Source: Bradyrhizobium sp. MOS003
GTDB taxonomy: Bacteria; Pseudomonadota; Alphaproteobacteria; Rhizobiales; Xanthobacteraceae
Direction: 5' to 3'
Length of the DNA stretch: 61,675 nucleotides
NCBI RefSeq assembly: GCF_003020125.1
Contig: NZ_PYFW01000018.1
Location: 1-61,675 of the forward strand
The translations under genes and the position numbers were made by a program. Below are positions 53,016-61,429 of this stretch, in pieces. Each line of letters begins with the position of its first letter. The first letter of the stretch is position 1. The notes below the pieces were generated by a model. That model saw only the letters and a list, made by a program, of their open reading frames with translations. It was not told where the DNA came from and did not search any database.

Positions 53016-54053
53016 TCAGATGCGGAAGAATCCGCGCCGCGCGAACAGCGGCGATGAGCCGCTGGCCACCAGCAGCGGGTCGCAATGCAGCTCCTCGAGC
53101 CGCCGCACCTCCCTGCTCGATCCCATGATCAGCGGCACGCGCTGGTGCAGGTTTTGCGCCGCGAGGTCGAGGATTCGCTCGCGCCCCGTCGTTGCGGAGC
53201 CGCCGGCCTGCTCGATGATCATCGCCATCGGATGCGCCTCGTAAGTCAGCCGCAAGCGGCCGTCGCCATAGCCGGCGCGCCCATCCGAGGGATAGAGGAA
53301 GACGCCGCCGCGGGTGAGGATGCGATAGGCCTCGGCGACCAGCGAGCCGACCCAGCGCATGTTGAAATCGTGGTTGGCGGGCCCTTCGACGCCCGCGAGG
53401 CATTCGTCGACATAGGCGCGCACCGGCGGCTCCCAGTGACGGCGGTTCGACACGTTGATCGCGAACTCCTCGCAGGCCTCGGCGATCTGCACACCGCTGC
53501 GTGCGAGGCGGAAGCAGCCCGCCTTGCGGTCGAGTGTGAAGATGTCGACGCCCTCGCCGAGCGTCAGCACCAGCGAGGTCTGCGGGCCGTAGGTGACGAA
53601 GCCCGCCCCAAGCTGCGCGGTGCCGCGCTGGTGGAAGGCGAGCGACAGGTCATCGGGCGCGGGCAGGATCGAGAAGATTGTGCCGACCGTCATGTTGATG
53701 TCGATGTTGGAAGAGCCGTCGAGCGGATCGATCGCGATGCAGATGCAGCCTTCGCGATCGCCCAACTGGGCCTCGCGCATCTCTTCCGAAGCAAGCGCTG
53801 CGATCGGCAGCCTGTTGAGGCAGCGGCGCAGGATCGCGTCCGCCTGCACGTCGAGATCGCGCTGGACGTCGCCGTCGCTGTTGCGGCCGGTGGTCAGGCC
53901 GGAGGCGTCCGCGAGATCACCGGTGGCAATGAGATCGGCGATCTCGATCGCGGCCGCCGCGATCGCGTCGACCGCGGCCGCCACGGCCAGCGCATGAGGC
54001 GCGGTCTCGGAATACCGTTGAAGGTGGTCGTCCAGCCTCAGTTGCCCGGTCAT
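53016..54053 (-). CDS. cbbF: fructose-1,6-/sedoheptulose-1,7-bisphosphatase
   Basis: A 345-residue class I FBPase. Metal-binding signature IDPLDGSSNIDINMTVGTIFSI, plus EEMREA and a YPSDGRAGYGDGRLRLTYEA region near the C-terminus. First gene of the operon, divergent from cbbR with 119 bp between them. Can act on both bisphosphates in Calvin-cycle bacteria. Confidence 0.95.
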   Translation of the reverse strand: MTGQLRLDDHLQRYSETAPHALAVAAAVDAIAAAAIEIADLIATGDLADASGLTTGRNSDGDVQRDLDVQADAILRRCLNRLPIAALASEEMREAQLGDREGCICIAIDPLDGSSNIDINMTVGTIFSILPAPDDLSLAFHQRGTAQLGAGFVTYGPQTSLVLTLGEGVDIFTLDRKAGCFRLARSGVQIAEACEEFAINVSNRRHWEPPVRAYVDECLAGVEGPANHDFNMRWVGSLVAEAYRILTRGGVFLYPSDGRAGYGDGRLRLTYEAHPMAMIIEQAGGSATTGRERILDLAAQNLHQRVPLIMGSSREVRRLEELHCDPLLVASGSSPLFARRGFFRI

Positions 54054-54129
54054 CAGCGTCCATCCCGTTGCCGGTGCCGTATCCAGTTCCGTCCGCTCTG
54101 GAGGTCGGTACGGTCAGTCCCGGCATCAG

Positions 54130-54172
54130 GAGATTGACAGGGGCCGCTTAATAAGGGAAATTTCTAATCATA
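54130..54172. promoter_or_regulatory. cbbR-cbbF divergent control region (candidate CbbR sites)
   Basis: An AT-rich island in GC-rich surroundings just before the cbbR start. It contains the palindrome GAAATTTC (54157-54164) and LysR-type T-N11-A spacings (for example T54148 to A54160). CbbR is expected to bind here and switch on cbbF; the exact half-sites cannot be fixed by eye. Confidence 0.5.
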
Positions 54173-55150
54173 ATGAGCGTCAAAGAATTTTCTTATAATG
54201 GTCCCGGCCACGCGACCGCCCAGCTCCGGCACCTGACGATCCGTCAGCTGCGTTCGCTTGCGGCGCTCTCAGCCAAGGGCAGCGTGACGGCGGCGTCCGG
54301 CCATCTCGGGCTGACCCAGCCGGCCGTGACCCAGCAGCTGCGGCAGCTTCAGGATCTCGCCGGCCTGCCGCTGGTGCAGCGGACCGGCGATGGCATGCTG
54401 CTGACCGAGGCGGGGAAGGAGGTCTTGGTGCTGGCCGAGCGGGTCGAGGCCGCCATCATGGACTGCCAGGGCGCGCTGGACCTGCTCGCCGGGCGGACCG
54501 GCGGCAGCGTGCATCTCGGCGCGGTCTCGACCGCGAAATATTTCGTGCCGCATGCGATCGCAGCATTTTCCAAACGCCACCCCAAGATCGAGATCAAGCT
54601 GACCATCGGCAATCGCAAGGAGATCCGCGAGGCCATGCACGGCTACGACCTGGATTTCGCGGTGATGGGTCGGCCACCGGCCGACGTCACCGTCGACGTC
54701 CGCCAGCTCGGGCGCAATCCGCACATCATCGTCGCGCGCAAGGGGCACTGGCTGGAGAACGATTCCGGCCTCAACCTGACCGACCTCGTGCATGAGACAT
54801 TTCTCACCCGCGAGCCCGGCTCGGGCACGCGGACGCTGATGGAGGGCATGTTCCAGAAGTCCGACCTCGAGCCGATCGTCGGCATGGAGATGAGCAGCAA
54901 CGAGACCATCAAGCAGGCCGTGATCGCCGGGCTCGGCATCGCCTTCATCTCGGCCCACACGGTCGCGCACGAACTCGCCGAGGGCCGGCTCGTCGTACTC
55001 GACGTCGCCGGCCTGCCGATCGTGCGGCAATGGTATGTGATCCGCCGCAGCGACAAGGTGCTGCTGCCGCCAGCGCAGGCGATGTTCGATTTTCTGGGCT
55101 CGGAAGGGTCGAACTATCTGCCCGACGTACCCGACTTCGGCGCGCGATAA
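54173..55150 (+). CDS. cbbR: CbbR, LysR-type regulator of the Calvin operon
   Basis: A 325-residue LysR regulator. HTH (about residues 20-80): LRSLAALSAKGSVTAASGHL and TQPAVTQQLRQLQDL. The effector domain (about 105-310) has GAVSTAKYFVPHAIAAFSKRHP, FLTREPGSGTR and GLGIAFISAHTV, the typical CbbR wording. Divergent from cbbF; responds to RuBP, PEP, ATP or NADPH in relatives. Confidence 0.94.
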   Translation: MSVKEFSYNGPGHATAQLRHLTIRQLRSLAALSAKGSVTAASGHLGLTQPAVTQQLRQLQDLAGLPLVQRTGDGMLLTEAGKEVLVLAERVEAAIMDCQGALDLLAGRTGGSVHLGAVSTAKYFVPHAIAAFSKRHPKIEIKLTIGNRKEIREAMHGYDLDFAVMGRPPADVTVDVRQLGRNPHIIVARKGHWLENDSGLNLTDLVHETFLTREPGSGTRTLMEGMFQKSDLEPIVGMEMSSNETIKQAVIAGLGIAFISAHTVAHELAEGRLVVLDVAGLPIVRQWYVIRRSDKVLLPPAQAMFDFLGSEGSNYLPDVPDFGAR

Positions 55151-55161
55151 CCGGACGGCAT

Positions 55162-55254
55162 TCAGCTCATCAGCTTCATGGCGACGGTCGCCGCCAGAAC
55201 CACGATGATCTGGAACAGGCGCTCGGTCGTGAAGATGCGGTTGAACGTGGTCAT
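55162..55254 (-). CDS. possible 30-residue single-helix membrane peptide
   Basis: MTTFNRIFTTERLFQIIVVL followed by AATVAMKLMS: a hydrophilic N-terminus and one membrane helix. GGGGCAAGTG stands before the ATG. It is close after cbbR (convergent). Too short for a firm call. Confidence 0.35.
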   Translation of the reverse strand: MTTFNRIFTTERLFQIIVVLAATVAMKLMS

Positions 55255-55379
55255 CACTTGCCCCGGCCGACGTGAAGGAGATTTCGATCGGCCCGTTGCT
55301 AGCACAGGCGGCCAGCGAGACAACTCCGTAATTGCCACGCCTGCCGCTTGCCGCTGGCCTGTTGCGCGGAGACCGCACG

Positions 55380-56276
55380 TCATCCCATCCCCGGCAGACG
55401 GTCAAGCCACCATGCGAGAGTGCGCGCAGCGCCCGCCGCGAATCCGATGACCGGCACGCCGGCGGTGACTCCGCGCATGCGGCGGACGTCGGCGGCCAGG
55501 ATCGGTTCGGCATCGACGCCCGTTGCGGCGAGGGCCCCGAACCTGACCAGATGCGTTGCGTCGAGCAGACCAGCCACATGCTCGATCACGCTGCGCAGGC
55601 TGCGTACCTCGCCGCTGGCGAGATTGACGACACCAGCGAGTTCGCTATCGAGCACGGCGGCGATCATTTGGGCGAGGTCATCGACATAGACGACATCGCG
55701 CAGCTGCCCGCCATGCGAGCAATCGAAATGCTGTCCCGCGCGCAGGCTCCGGATCAGCGAGGGGACCAGGCGCGCGTCCGGCTCGTGCGGGCCGAACGGA
55801 ATGAACACACGGCCCCAGGCGGCGCCTGCCGCGATGTAGGCTTCGGCCGTGCCGAGCTTGGCTTGTCCGTACAGTGTCGTGGGACGGCATTGGCTGGCGC
55901 GTTCCTCACATAGGGCGCTCTGCGGTCCATATTCGAGGCAGCTGCCGATGCCGAGGATCCGGCCGGTGCCGCAGGCTCGCGCGTGCGACAGCAGTTCAAT
56001 GCTCGCCTCGGCCCAGAGCCGGTTGACCGGATCCTCGCGATAGCGGCCCGGCCTGGCTTCCCAGGCGAGATGAACCAGATGCGTCGGCCGCGATACGGAC
56101 AGCGCATGCCGACGGCCGGCTTCGGTGAGGAGATCGGCGGCGTGCCACGTCACGCCGGCCATCGCCGATTGAGCGGAGCGCGCGACGCCGTGGACCTCGA
56201 AGCCGCGACCAACCAGCACGGGCAGCAACGCGCGGCCGATGAAGCCCGACGCACCCGTGACCAGAACCCGCTTCAT
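55380..56276 (-). CDS. NAD-dependent epimerase/dehydratase (deoxysugar type)
   Basis: A 298-residue extended SDR. NAD motif VTGASGFIGRALL; catalytic GSCLEYG (Ser), then YGQAKLGTAEAYI (Tyr and Lys). Likely a dTDP-4-keto-sugar reductase or epimerase, given the RfbC-like neighbour. Coupled to that gene by a four-base ATGA overlap. Confidence 0.85.
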   Translation of the reverse strand: MKRVLVTGASGFIGRALLPVLVGRGFEVHGVARSAQSAMAGVTWHAADLLTEAGRRHALSVSRPTHLVHLAWEARPGRYREDPVNRLWAEASIELLSHARACGTGRILGIGSCLEYGPQSALCEERASQCRPTTLYGQAKLGTAEAYIAAGAAWGRVFIPFGPHEPDARLVPSLIRSLRAGQHFDCSHGGQLRDVVYVDDLAQMIAAVLDSELAGVVNLASGEVRSLRSVIEHVAGLLDATHLVRFGALAATGVDAEPILAADVRRMRGVTAGVPVIGFAAGAARTLAWWLDRLPGMG

Positions 56277-56797
56277 GCGAGATACGGCAGCGCGCGGTCG
56301 CGTGCGGACAGGATCGGATCGGCGAGCGGCCAGTCGATCGCCAGCGATGGATCGTCCCAGCGAATACCGGCCGCAGCTTGCGCGTCATAGGGCACATCGA
56401 TGCAATACATCAGCTCGGTCCCGTCGATGAGCGTCTGGAAGCCGTGCGCGCATCCGGCGGGAATGAACACGGCGTTGCCGCGATCGGCGGCGAGCTCGAC
56501 CGAACACCATTGCCCATAGCTCGGCAGCGACCGGCGCAAATCGACGATCACGTCGAAGGCGCGGCCGGCCACGCATCGCACCAGCTTGGCCTCCGGCCGG
56601 CCCGCCTGGTAGTGCAGGCCCCGCAGGGTGCCGGCGCGTTCGTTATGCGAGAGGCTGTGTTGCGCGAACTGCGTCGGCAGGCCCTGTGCCGCGAAGGCCT
56701 CGGTGTCGAACAGACGGGCGAAGAATCCGCGCGCATCGATCTCCGGCTGGATGCCGATTTCGATCACGCCTGGCAGAGCCAATGCCGTGAAGTTCAT
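56273..56797 (-). CDS. rfbC: dTDP-4-dehydrorhamnose 3,5-epimerase-like protein
   Basis: A 174-residue cupin-fold sugar epimerase. Motifs: DARGFFARLFDTEAFAAQGL, SLSHNERAGTLRGLHYQ (catalytic His), DLRRSLPSYGQW, IPAGCAHGFQTL, and ELMYCIDVPYD. Probably acts at C3/C5 of a dTDP-4-keto-6-deoxyhexose. The ATG at 56797 is preferred; the frame runs to 56884. No rfbA or rfbB in the window. Confidence 0.85.
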   Translation of the reverse strand: MNFTALALPGVIEIGIQPEIDARGFFARLFDTEAFAAQGLPTQFAQHSLSHNERAGTLRGLHYQAGRPEAKLVRCVAGRAFDVIVDLRRSLPSYGQWCSVELAADRGNAVFIPAGCAHGFQTLIDGTELMYCIDVPYDAQAAAGIRWDDPSLAIDWPLADPILSARDRALPYLA

Positions 56798-56957
56798 CCC
56801 GGGCCCCCCGCACATTGACGCTGCGCCAATTGCCGTTGCGAACATCCGTTCACCGTAACGCCTTTTCGGTTGCATCATGCGCAACCTTGTCGGAGTTTCC
56901 GTGGCTTGGGAAATTCACTAACAGCCGCGGCGCGCAGGCACAACGGACGATCCGTTC

Positions 56958-58190
56958 ATGGACAGGCATCGATGCCGCTTTTGCGCGCGGGCGCTCGACG
57001 AAACCTTCGTCGATCTCGGCCTGTCGCCTTTGGCGAATTCCTTCGTGTCGCCGGAGCGGGCGGATGCGACCGAGCCGGCCTATCCGCTGCATGCCCGTGC
57101 GTGCGATGCCTGCGGGCTGGTGCAGCTTCCGCAATTCGAGCCTGCTGCCAACATCTTCGAGCAGTATCTCTATTATTCGTCCTATTCCGAGAGCTGGCTG
57201 CGGCATGCGGAGGGCTATGCCGCAGAGATGATCGCCCGCGCGAAGCTCGGCGCGGCGTCCGAGGTGATCGAGATCGCCAGCAATGACGGATATCTGCTGC
57301 AGTATTTCCAGCGCGCCGGCATCCGCGCGCTCGGGATCGAGCCCGCCAGCGGCCCGGCGGCCGCTGCCATCGCCAAGGGCATCCCGACCCGGACCTGCTA
57401 TTTCGGCCGCGATGTCGCGACCGCGCTGCGCGCCGAAGCCCACAGGCCCGAGCTGATCGTCGCCAACAACGTGCTGCCGCACGTTCCCGATATCAACGAT
57501 TTCGTCGGCGGCCTGCGCATTCTGCTGCCCGAGACCGGGCGCGCGACGCTGGAGCTTCCGCATCTGTTGCACCTGATCGAGGGCATCCAGTTCGACACGA
57601 TCTATCACGAGCACCTCTCGTACTTCTCGCTCGCGACCCTCGAGAGGGTCTTTCGCGCCCATGATTTGCGCGTCTTCGACTTGGATGAATTGCCGACCCA
57701 TGGCGGCTCGCTCCGTCTGCACGTCTGCAGCGAAGCTGCGCCTCGGAGCCCATCGTCGACGCTTGCGCAATTGCGTCAGCGCGAGGCCGTCGCCGGGCTC
57801 AACCAGCCCGCGAGCTATCTCGATTTTCAGGCGAAGGTCGCGGCGAAGCGCGAGACGATCCGCGACTTTCTCGTCGCGGCGAAGCGCGCGGGCAAGACGG
57901 TGCTCGCCTATGGCGCGCCCGCGAAGGGCAACACGCTGCTGAATTATTGCGGCATCACGCGCGAGCTGATTCCGTTCACCGTTGACCGCAATCCGCACAA
58001 GCAGGGCCTGCTGCTTCCGGGAACGCATCTGCCGATCCGCGATTCCGCCGCCTTGATCGCTGCCAGGCCTGATTACGTCTTCATCCTGCCCTGGAATCTG
58101 AAGGACGAGATCATCGCCCAGCTGGCGGAGGTTCGCGCCTGGGGCGGACAATTCGCGGTGCCCGCACCCGATCTCACGATCATATCGTGA
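56958..58190 (+). CDS. sugar C-methyltransferase (NovU/TylCIII-type)
   Basis: A 410-residue SAM-dependent enzyme. N-terminal zinc-finger domain (CRFCARALDETFVDLGLSPL, then CDACGLVQL, four Cys), a methyltransferase core (about 95-200, VIEIASNDGYLLQYF) with the IYHEHLSYFSL catalytic motif, and the C-terminal domain (YGAPAKGNTLLNY). These are the features of dTDP-4-keto-deoxysugar C-3 methyltransferases. Divergent from rfbC; together they suggest a branched deoxysugar. Confidence 0.88.
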   Translation: MDRHRCRFCARALDETFVDLGLSPLANSFVSPERADATEPAYPLHARACDACGLVQLPQFEPAANIFEQYLYYSSYSESWLRHAEGYAAEMIARAKLGAASEVIEIASNDGYLLQYFQRAGIRALGIEPASGPAAAAIAKGIPTRTCYFGRDVATALRAEAHRPELIVANNVLPHVPDINDFVGGLRILLPETGRATLELPHLLHLIEGIQFDTIYHEHLSYFSLATLERVFRAHDLRVFDLDELPTHGGSLRLHVCSEAAPRSPSSTLAQLRQREAVAGLNQPASYLDFQAKVAAKRETIRDFLVAAKRAGKTVLAYGAPAKGNTLLNYCGITRELIPFTVDRNPHKQGLLLPGTHLPIRDSAALIAARPDYVFILPWNLKDEIIAQLAEVRAWGGQFAVPAPDLTIIS

Positions 58191-58204
58191 GCGATGGTTA
58201 ACGA

Positions 58205-58414
58205 TCAGGCTGCGAGCGGAGCGGCGTAGTCCATGCGCGTCGCGAAATAGGCTTCCAGCTCCAGCAACGCCCGCGCCTCCCAATCGCTCGCCTGCTCCAG
58301 CAGCGACCAGCTCTGGCCGGGGCGGAATGCGGCGGTCTGGCGATAGAGCGATGCGATGCCGCGGTAACGGCGCACGTTCTCCAAAATGGCCTGACCGTTG
58401 ATTTGGCCGTTCAT
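58205..58414 (-). CDS. small ENVRRYR-type hypothetical protein, copy 2
   Basis: A 69-residue protein, MNGQINGQAILENVRRYRGI at the start, then ASLYRQTAAFRPGQSWSLLE and a C-terminal helix. Paralogue of 41693-41902; same length. GAGGG upstream of ATG 58414. Function unknown. Confidence 0.65.
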   Translation of the reverse strand: MNGQINGQAILENVRRYRGIASLYRQTAAFRPGQSWSLLEQASDWEARALLELEAYFATRMDYAAPLAA

Positions 58415-58552
58415 GTCCGAAAACTCCCTCGTCATTCCCGGGGGAGAAATTGCGGCCAAATCTTTTTCGAAAAGTTAGCGGCGACTGCCGAGTTCGCGGA
58501 TGGTTGCCGGACTGTTGCGCGCAGGCAACGCGCGCGGTCGTGACTTAACCAG

Positions 58553-58972
58553 TTATTGCGGATTCGTTGCCGCGCTGTCTCCCGGAGGCTTCCGCCCGCC
58601 GCTGGTGGTGATCCGCATCGTCTCGCGGCAGAGATCGGCAAGGCCGATCAAGAATACCGCCAGCAGGAAGAACAGATTGATGGAGTCAGCGTTCGCGCTG
58701 GAGAGCACGGCAAACTTGAAGAACGGCGGCATGAACGCCCACCACACCACCGGAATGGTGAGCAGCGCGGTGAACGCCGCCGCGGGTGCGCCCGCGACAA
58801 ATCCGACCACGAAGATGCTGGGCAGGAACGCCGCGAAATAGAGCTTTGCGCCGAACGCGACACAGATGCCCTGAAGCGCGGCAGATATTGCGACAACCAC
58901 GAATCCGAGCAGGAACGCCTGCCACGACCATGGCCGTACCCGCGGTACGCCAGACAAACCCGCACGCCTCAT
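58553..58972 (-). CDS. DUF4118-like membrane protein without kinase domain
   Basis: A 139-residue protein with about four membrane helices (about 18-125): FLLGFVVVAISAALQGICVA, FAAFLPSIFVVGFVAGAPAA, TIPVVWWAFMPP, INLFFLLAVFLIGLA. This is the KdpD-type DUF4118 pattern usually fused to a histidine kinase, but here the protein stops. GGGGAGG before ATG 58972. Either a stand-alone sensor or a remnant. Confidence 0.68.
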   Translation of the reverse strand: MRRAGLSGVPRVRPWSWQAFLLGFVVVAISAALQGICVAFGAKLYFAAFLPSIFVVGFVAGAPAAAFTALLTIPVVWWAFMPPFFKFAVLSSANADSINLFFLLAVFLIGLADLCRETMRITTSGGRKPPGDSAATNPQ

Positions 58973-59131
58973 CAGCCTCCCCCGCCGCCCGTTGACCGGG
59001 CCCAATTGAGACCAAAGTACTACAGCCGCAGGCAAACCGCGAGATGGAAATTGCGGCGCCGGAGCCATCAAGGGGCCGCGTCCCCGGGGCTTGGTAAACA
59101 GCCGCATCGCACAATCAGGCCCGGCCGGCGG

Positions 59132-60325
59132 CTATTCGGTCGCCGCGTAGAGCAGGCCCGCGACGGGCAAAGCGAGGCCGATGGCCGATGCGAGCGTCCA
59201 GCCGCCTTGCGCGAAAGCCCAGGCGCCGACCGCGGAACCGGCGGCGCCGGCAGTGAAGAACGTCGCCATGTAGAGGCCGTTGAGGCGGCTGCGGTGCTCA
59301 TGCCCGAGCGCGAAAATGGCGCGGAAGCCGAGCACGACATTGCCCTGGACACCGACATCGATGGCGATCGCCGCCACCACCAGGCAGACCAGGTTCAGCA
59401 TCGAGCCGGACGTGCCGAGATAGGTCACGAGGAATCCCCCGGCGGCGAGCAGCATCGCGACCAGCGTCGCGACGCGGCTGTGGCCGCGGTCGGCGAGCCG
59501 TCCGGCGATGGGTGCTGCAAACACGCCCGCCACACCGGCGAGCGCGAACAGCGCGATGCCGCGCTGGGTGAAGCCGAACGCCTCCGCGAGCTGGAGCGGC
59601 GCCACGGTCCAGAACAGGGTAAAGCAGCCGAACAGGCTGGCCTGGTAGAGCGCCCGGCGTCGCAGCAGCGGCGTCGCCCGCACCAGATGCGGCATCGACA
59701 GCAACAGCTCGCCGTAGTGCATCCGCGTCACCGGCTTGCGGTTCGGCAGCGTCATCCAGAGCACCGCCGTCAGCACGATCATCAGCGCGGCGGAGGCGAA
59801 GAACACCGCGTGCCACGACAGCGCCGCAGTGACGAAGCTCGCCACCGGACGCGCCAGCATGATGCCGAGCATCAGGCCGGTCGAGACGTTGCCAACGACG
59901 CGGCCGCGAATGGCTTCCGGCGCCAGATGCGCGGCATAGGGAATGATGATCTGCACCGCGACCGAACCGATGCCGATGAACAGCGCAGCGACCAGGAACG
60001 GCAACGCATGGGTGGCGAACGCGGCCGCGAGCAGGGCCGCCGCGCCGAGCGTGATGACGGAGCAGATCAGGATGCGGTTCTCGACGAGATCGCCGAGCGG
60101 CACGATCAGCAGCAGCCCGGTGCCGTAGCCGATCTGAGTCATGGTGACGATCAGCCCGGCCGCCGCATGCGACAGGCCGAGCGCGGCGCTGATCGGGGCG
60201 ATCAGCGGCTGCGCGTAGTAGATGTTGGCCGCGATCATGCCACAGGCCGCGGCGAGCACGAAGGTCAGGCGCCGCGACACCGCATCCGGCCCGGGTGCGG
60301 TCTCGATCGTGGCATTCATCGTCAT
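59132..60325 (-). CDS. MFS transporter (probable drug/metabolite exporter)
   Basis: A 397-residue 12-helix transporter of the DHA1-like branch (YNFM/AraJ type), with NIYYAQPLIAPISAALGLSH and RGRVVGNVSTGLMLGIMLAR between helices. Transcribed after the TetR gene with 53 bp between, which contains an operator. Substrate unknown. Confidence 0.87.
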   Translation of the reverse strand: MTMNATIETAPGPDAVSRRLTFVLAAACGMIAANIYYAQPLIAPISAALGLSHAAAGLIVTMTQIGYGTGLLLIVPLGDLVENRILICSVITLGAAALLAAAFATHALPFLVAALFIGIGSVAVQIIIPYAAHLAPEAIRGRVVGNVSTGLMLGIMLARPVASFVTAALSWHAVFFASAALMIVLTAVLWMTLPNRKPVTRMHYGELLLSMPHLVRATPLLRRRALYQASLFGCFTLFWTVAPLQLAEAFGFTQRGIALFALAGVAGVFAAPIAGRLADRGHSRVATLVAMLLAAGGFLVTYLGTSGSMLNLVCLVVAAIAIDVGVQGNVVLGFRAIFALGHEHRSRLNGLYMATFFTAGAAGSAVGAWAFAQGGWTLASAIGLALPVAGLLYAATE

Positions 60326-60347
60326 AGCGTACAGTCTCCGAGATATC

Positions 60348-60363
60348 GGGAACGATCATTCCC
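60348..60363. promoter_or_regulatory. TetR operator, site 1 (before the MFS gene)
   Basis: GGGAACGATCATTCCC is a 16-base palindrome with one mismatched pair; followed by TAATAGG. It is nearly the same as the site at 61012-61027. Confidence 0.62.
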
Positions 60364-60378
60364 TAATAGGACAACAAT

Positions 60379-60999
60379 TCAGGCGAGCAGCTTCATCGCG
60401 ACGCCGACGAGACGGTCGCCGTCGAGCGGCAGGCGCGCCTTGCCGACAACACGCAGGCCCTGCGTGATGCAGATCATCAGCCGCGCGGTGTCGGCGACCG
60501 CGACATGGCCGGGAATCGAGCCGTCGGCCTGCCCCTCGCGAATGAGGCCGGCGATGAAATCTTCGTTGGTCTTGAGCTTGGCGCCGACGCGGTCGGCGAC
60601 GACGGAATCGACCGCCGACAATTCGACCGCGCTGCCGACCACGAGGCAGCCCCGGCGTCCTTCAGTGCCCTGGGACTGCGCGACATAGGACAGCAGCACA
60701 TTGCGGATCCGGTCGCGGCCGTTGGTGCCGCGCTGGGCGGCGCTGCGGGTCTGTTCCTGGCGTAGCGCCGTATAGCGCTCGAAGGCGGCCAGGAATACCG
60801 CATGCTTGTCGCGAAACGCCTTGTAGATGCTCCCCGTCGCCAGCCGCATCGCCGCCGTGAGGTCGCCGATGGAGGTCGCATGATAGCCGCGCTCGCGAAA
60901 CACCCGCACGGCGCGGTCCAGCGCAATGTCCATGTCGAACTCCCGGGGGCGACCGGGCGGACGGGCAACGGATCGGGATCGGCGGCCGGCCTTTTGCAT
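60379..60999 (-). CDS. TetR-family repressor
   Basis: A 206-residue repressor. HTH near residues 30-65 (YHATSIGDLTAAMRLATGSI, YKAFRDKHAVF); C-terminal ligand domain (about 75-200) with GCLVVGSAVELSAVDS as in the YxaF/AcrR-like branch. Upstream of and co-oriented with the MFS gene; its own upstream region carries a matching operator, so autoregulation is likely. Confidence 0.88.
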   Translation of the reverse strand: MQKAGRRSRSVARPPGRPREFDMDIALDRAVRVFRERGYHATSIGDLTAAMRLATGSIYKAFRDKHAVFLAAFERYTALRQEQTRSAAQRGTNGRDRIRNVLLSYVAQSQGTEGRRGCLVVGSAVELSAVDSVVADRVGAKLKTNEDFIAGLIREGQADGSIPGHVAVADTARLMICITQGLRVVGKARLPLDGDRLVGVAMKLLA

Positions 61000-61011
61000 T
61001 GCGGGATAATA

Positions 61012-61027
61012 GGGAATGGTTGTTTCC
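61012..61027. promoter_or_regulatory. TetR operator, site 2 (before tetR)
   Basis: GGGAATGGTTGTTTCC then TAATA. Shares GGGAA-y-G-r-T-y-r-TT-y-CC-TAATA with site 1. Confidence 0.6.
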
Positions 61028-61312
61028 TAATAAAGACACTTGGTTGTGATGGGGTGGATCGGGTGGTCCTATCGGCGGGACCGGATTTCGTGTCCCGGAT
61101 GCGCTGTAACGCCTCTTGCGTTGCTGCGCAGAACCGAGACCCAGCGCGACACGGCACGATGCGGATGGATGGGCCCCGGCTCTGCAGCGCATCACACCGG
61201 ACGACGCTTCGCACGCCGGGCGTGCTGCGCAGCGTCCGAGGCACGAGAGTGGAGTGTAGCGCAACGCTCTCTGCACCGTTGCAATGCTCAAGTGCAAATC
61301 TCAACGCCAGTG

Positions 61313-61405
61313 CCGTAGGGTGGGCAAAGGCGCATAGCGCCGTGCCCACGATCGCTCTTCACGAGCAACAGGGCGTGGGCACGCTGCGCCTTGCCCACCC
61401 TACGG
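61313..61405. repeat. palindromic intergenic repeat (GTAGGGTGGGCAAA type)
   Basis: ccgtagggtgggcaa at the left pairs with ttgcccaccctacgg at the right (15 of 15), with inner arms cgtgcccac and gtgggcacg. A well-known type of repeat in Bradyrhizobium and some other proteobacteria. In 61028-61312 I see no gene or recognisable site. Confidence 0.8.
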
Positions 61406-61429
61406 AATCGAGGTTGTGGCACGCAGCTC

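Noticed and set aside
58556..60688. A 710-codon plus-strand frame across the DUF4118 and MFS genes
   Set aside because: Highly charged Arg/Asp/Gln/His composition typical of antisense frames in GC-rich DNA; the minus strand encodes clear membrane proteins.
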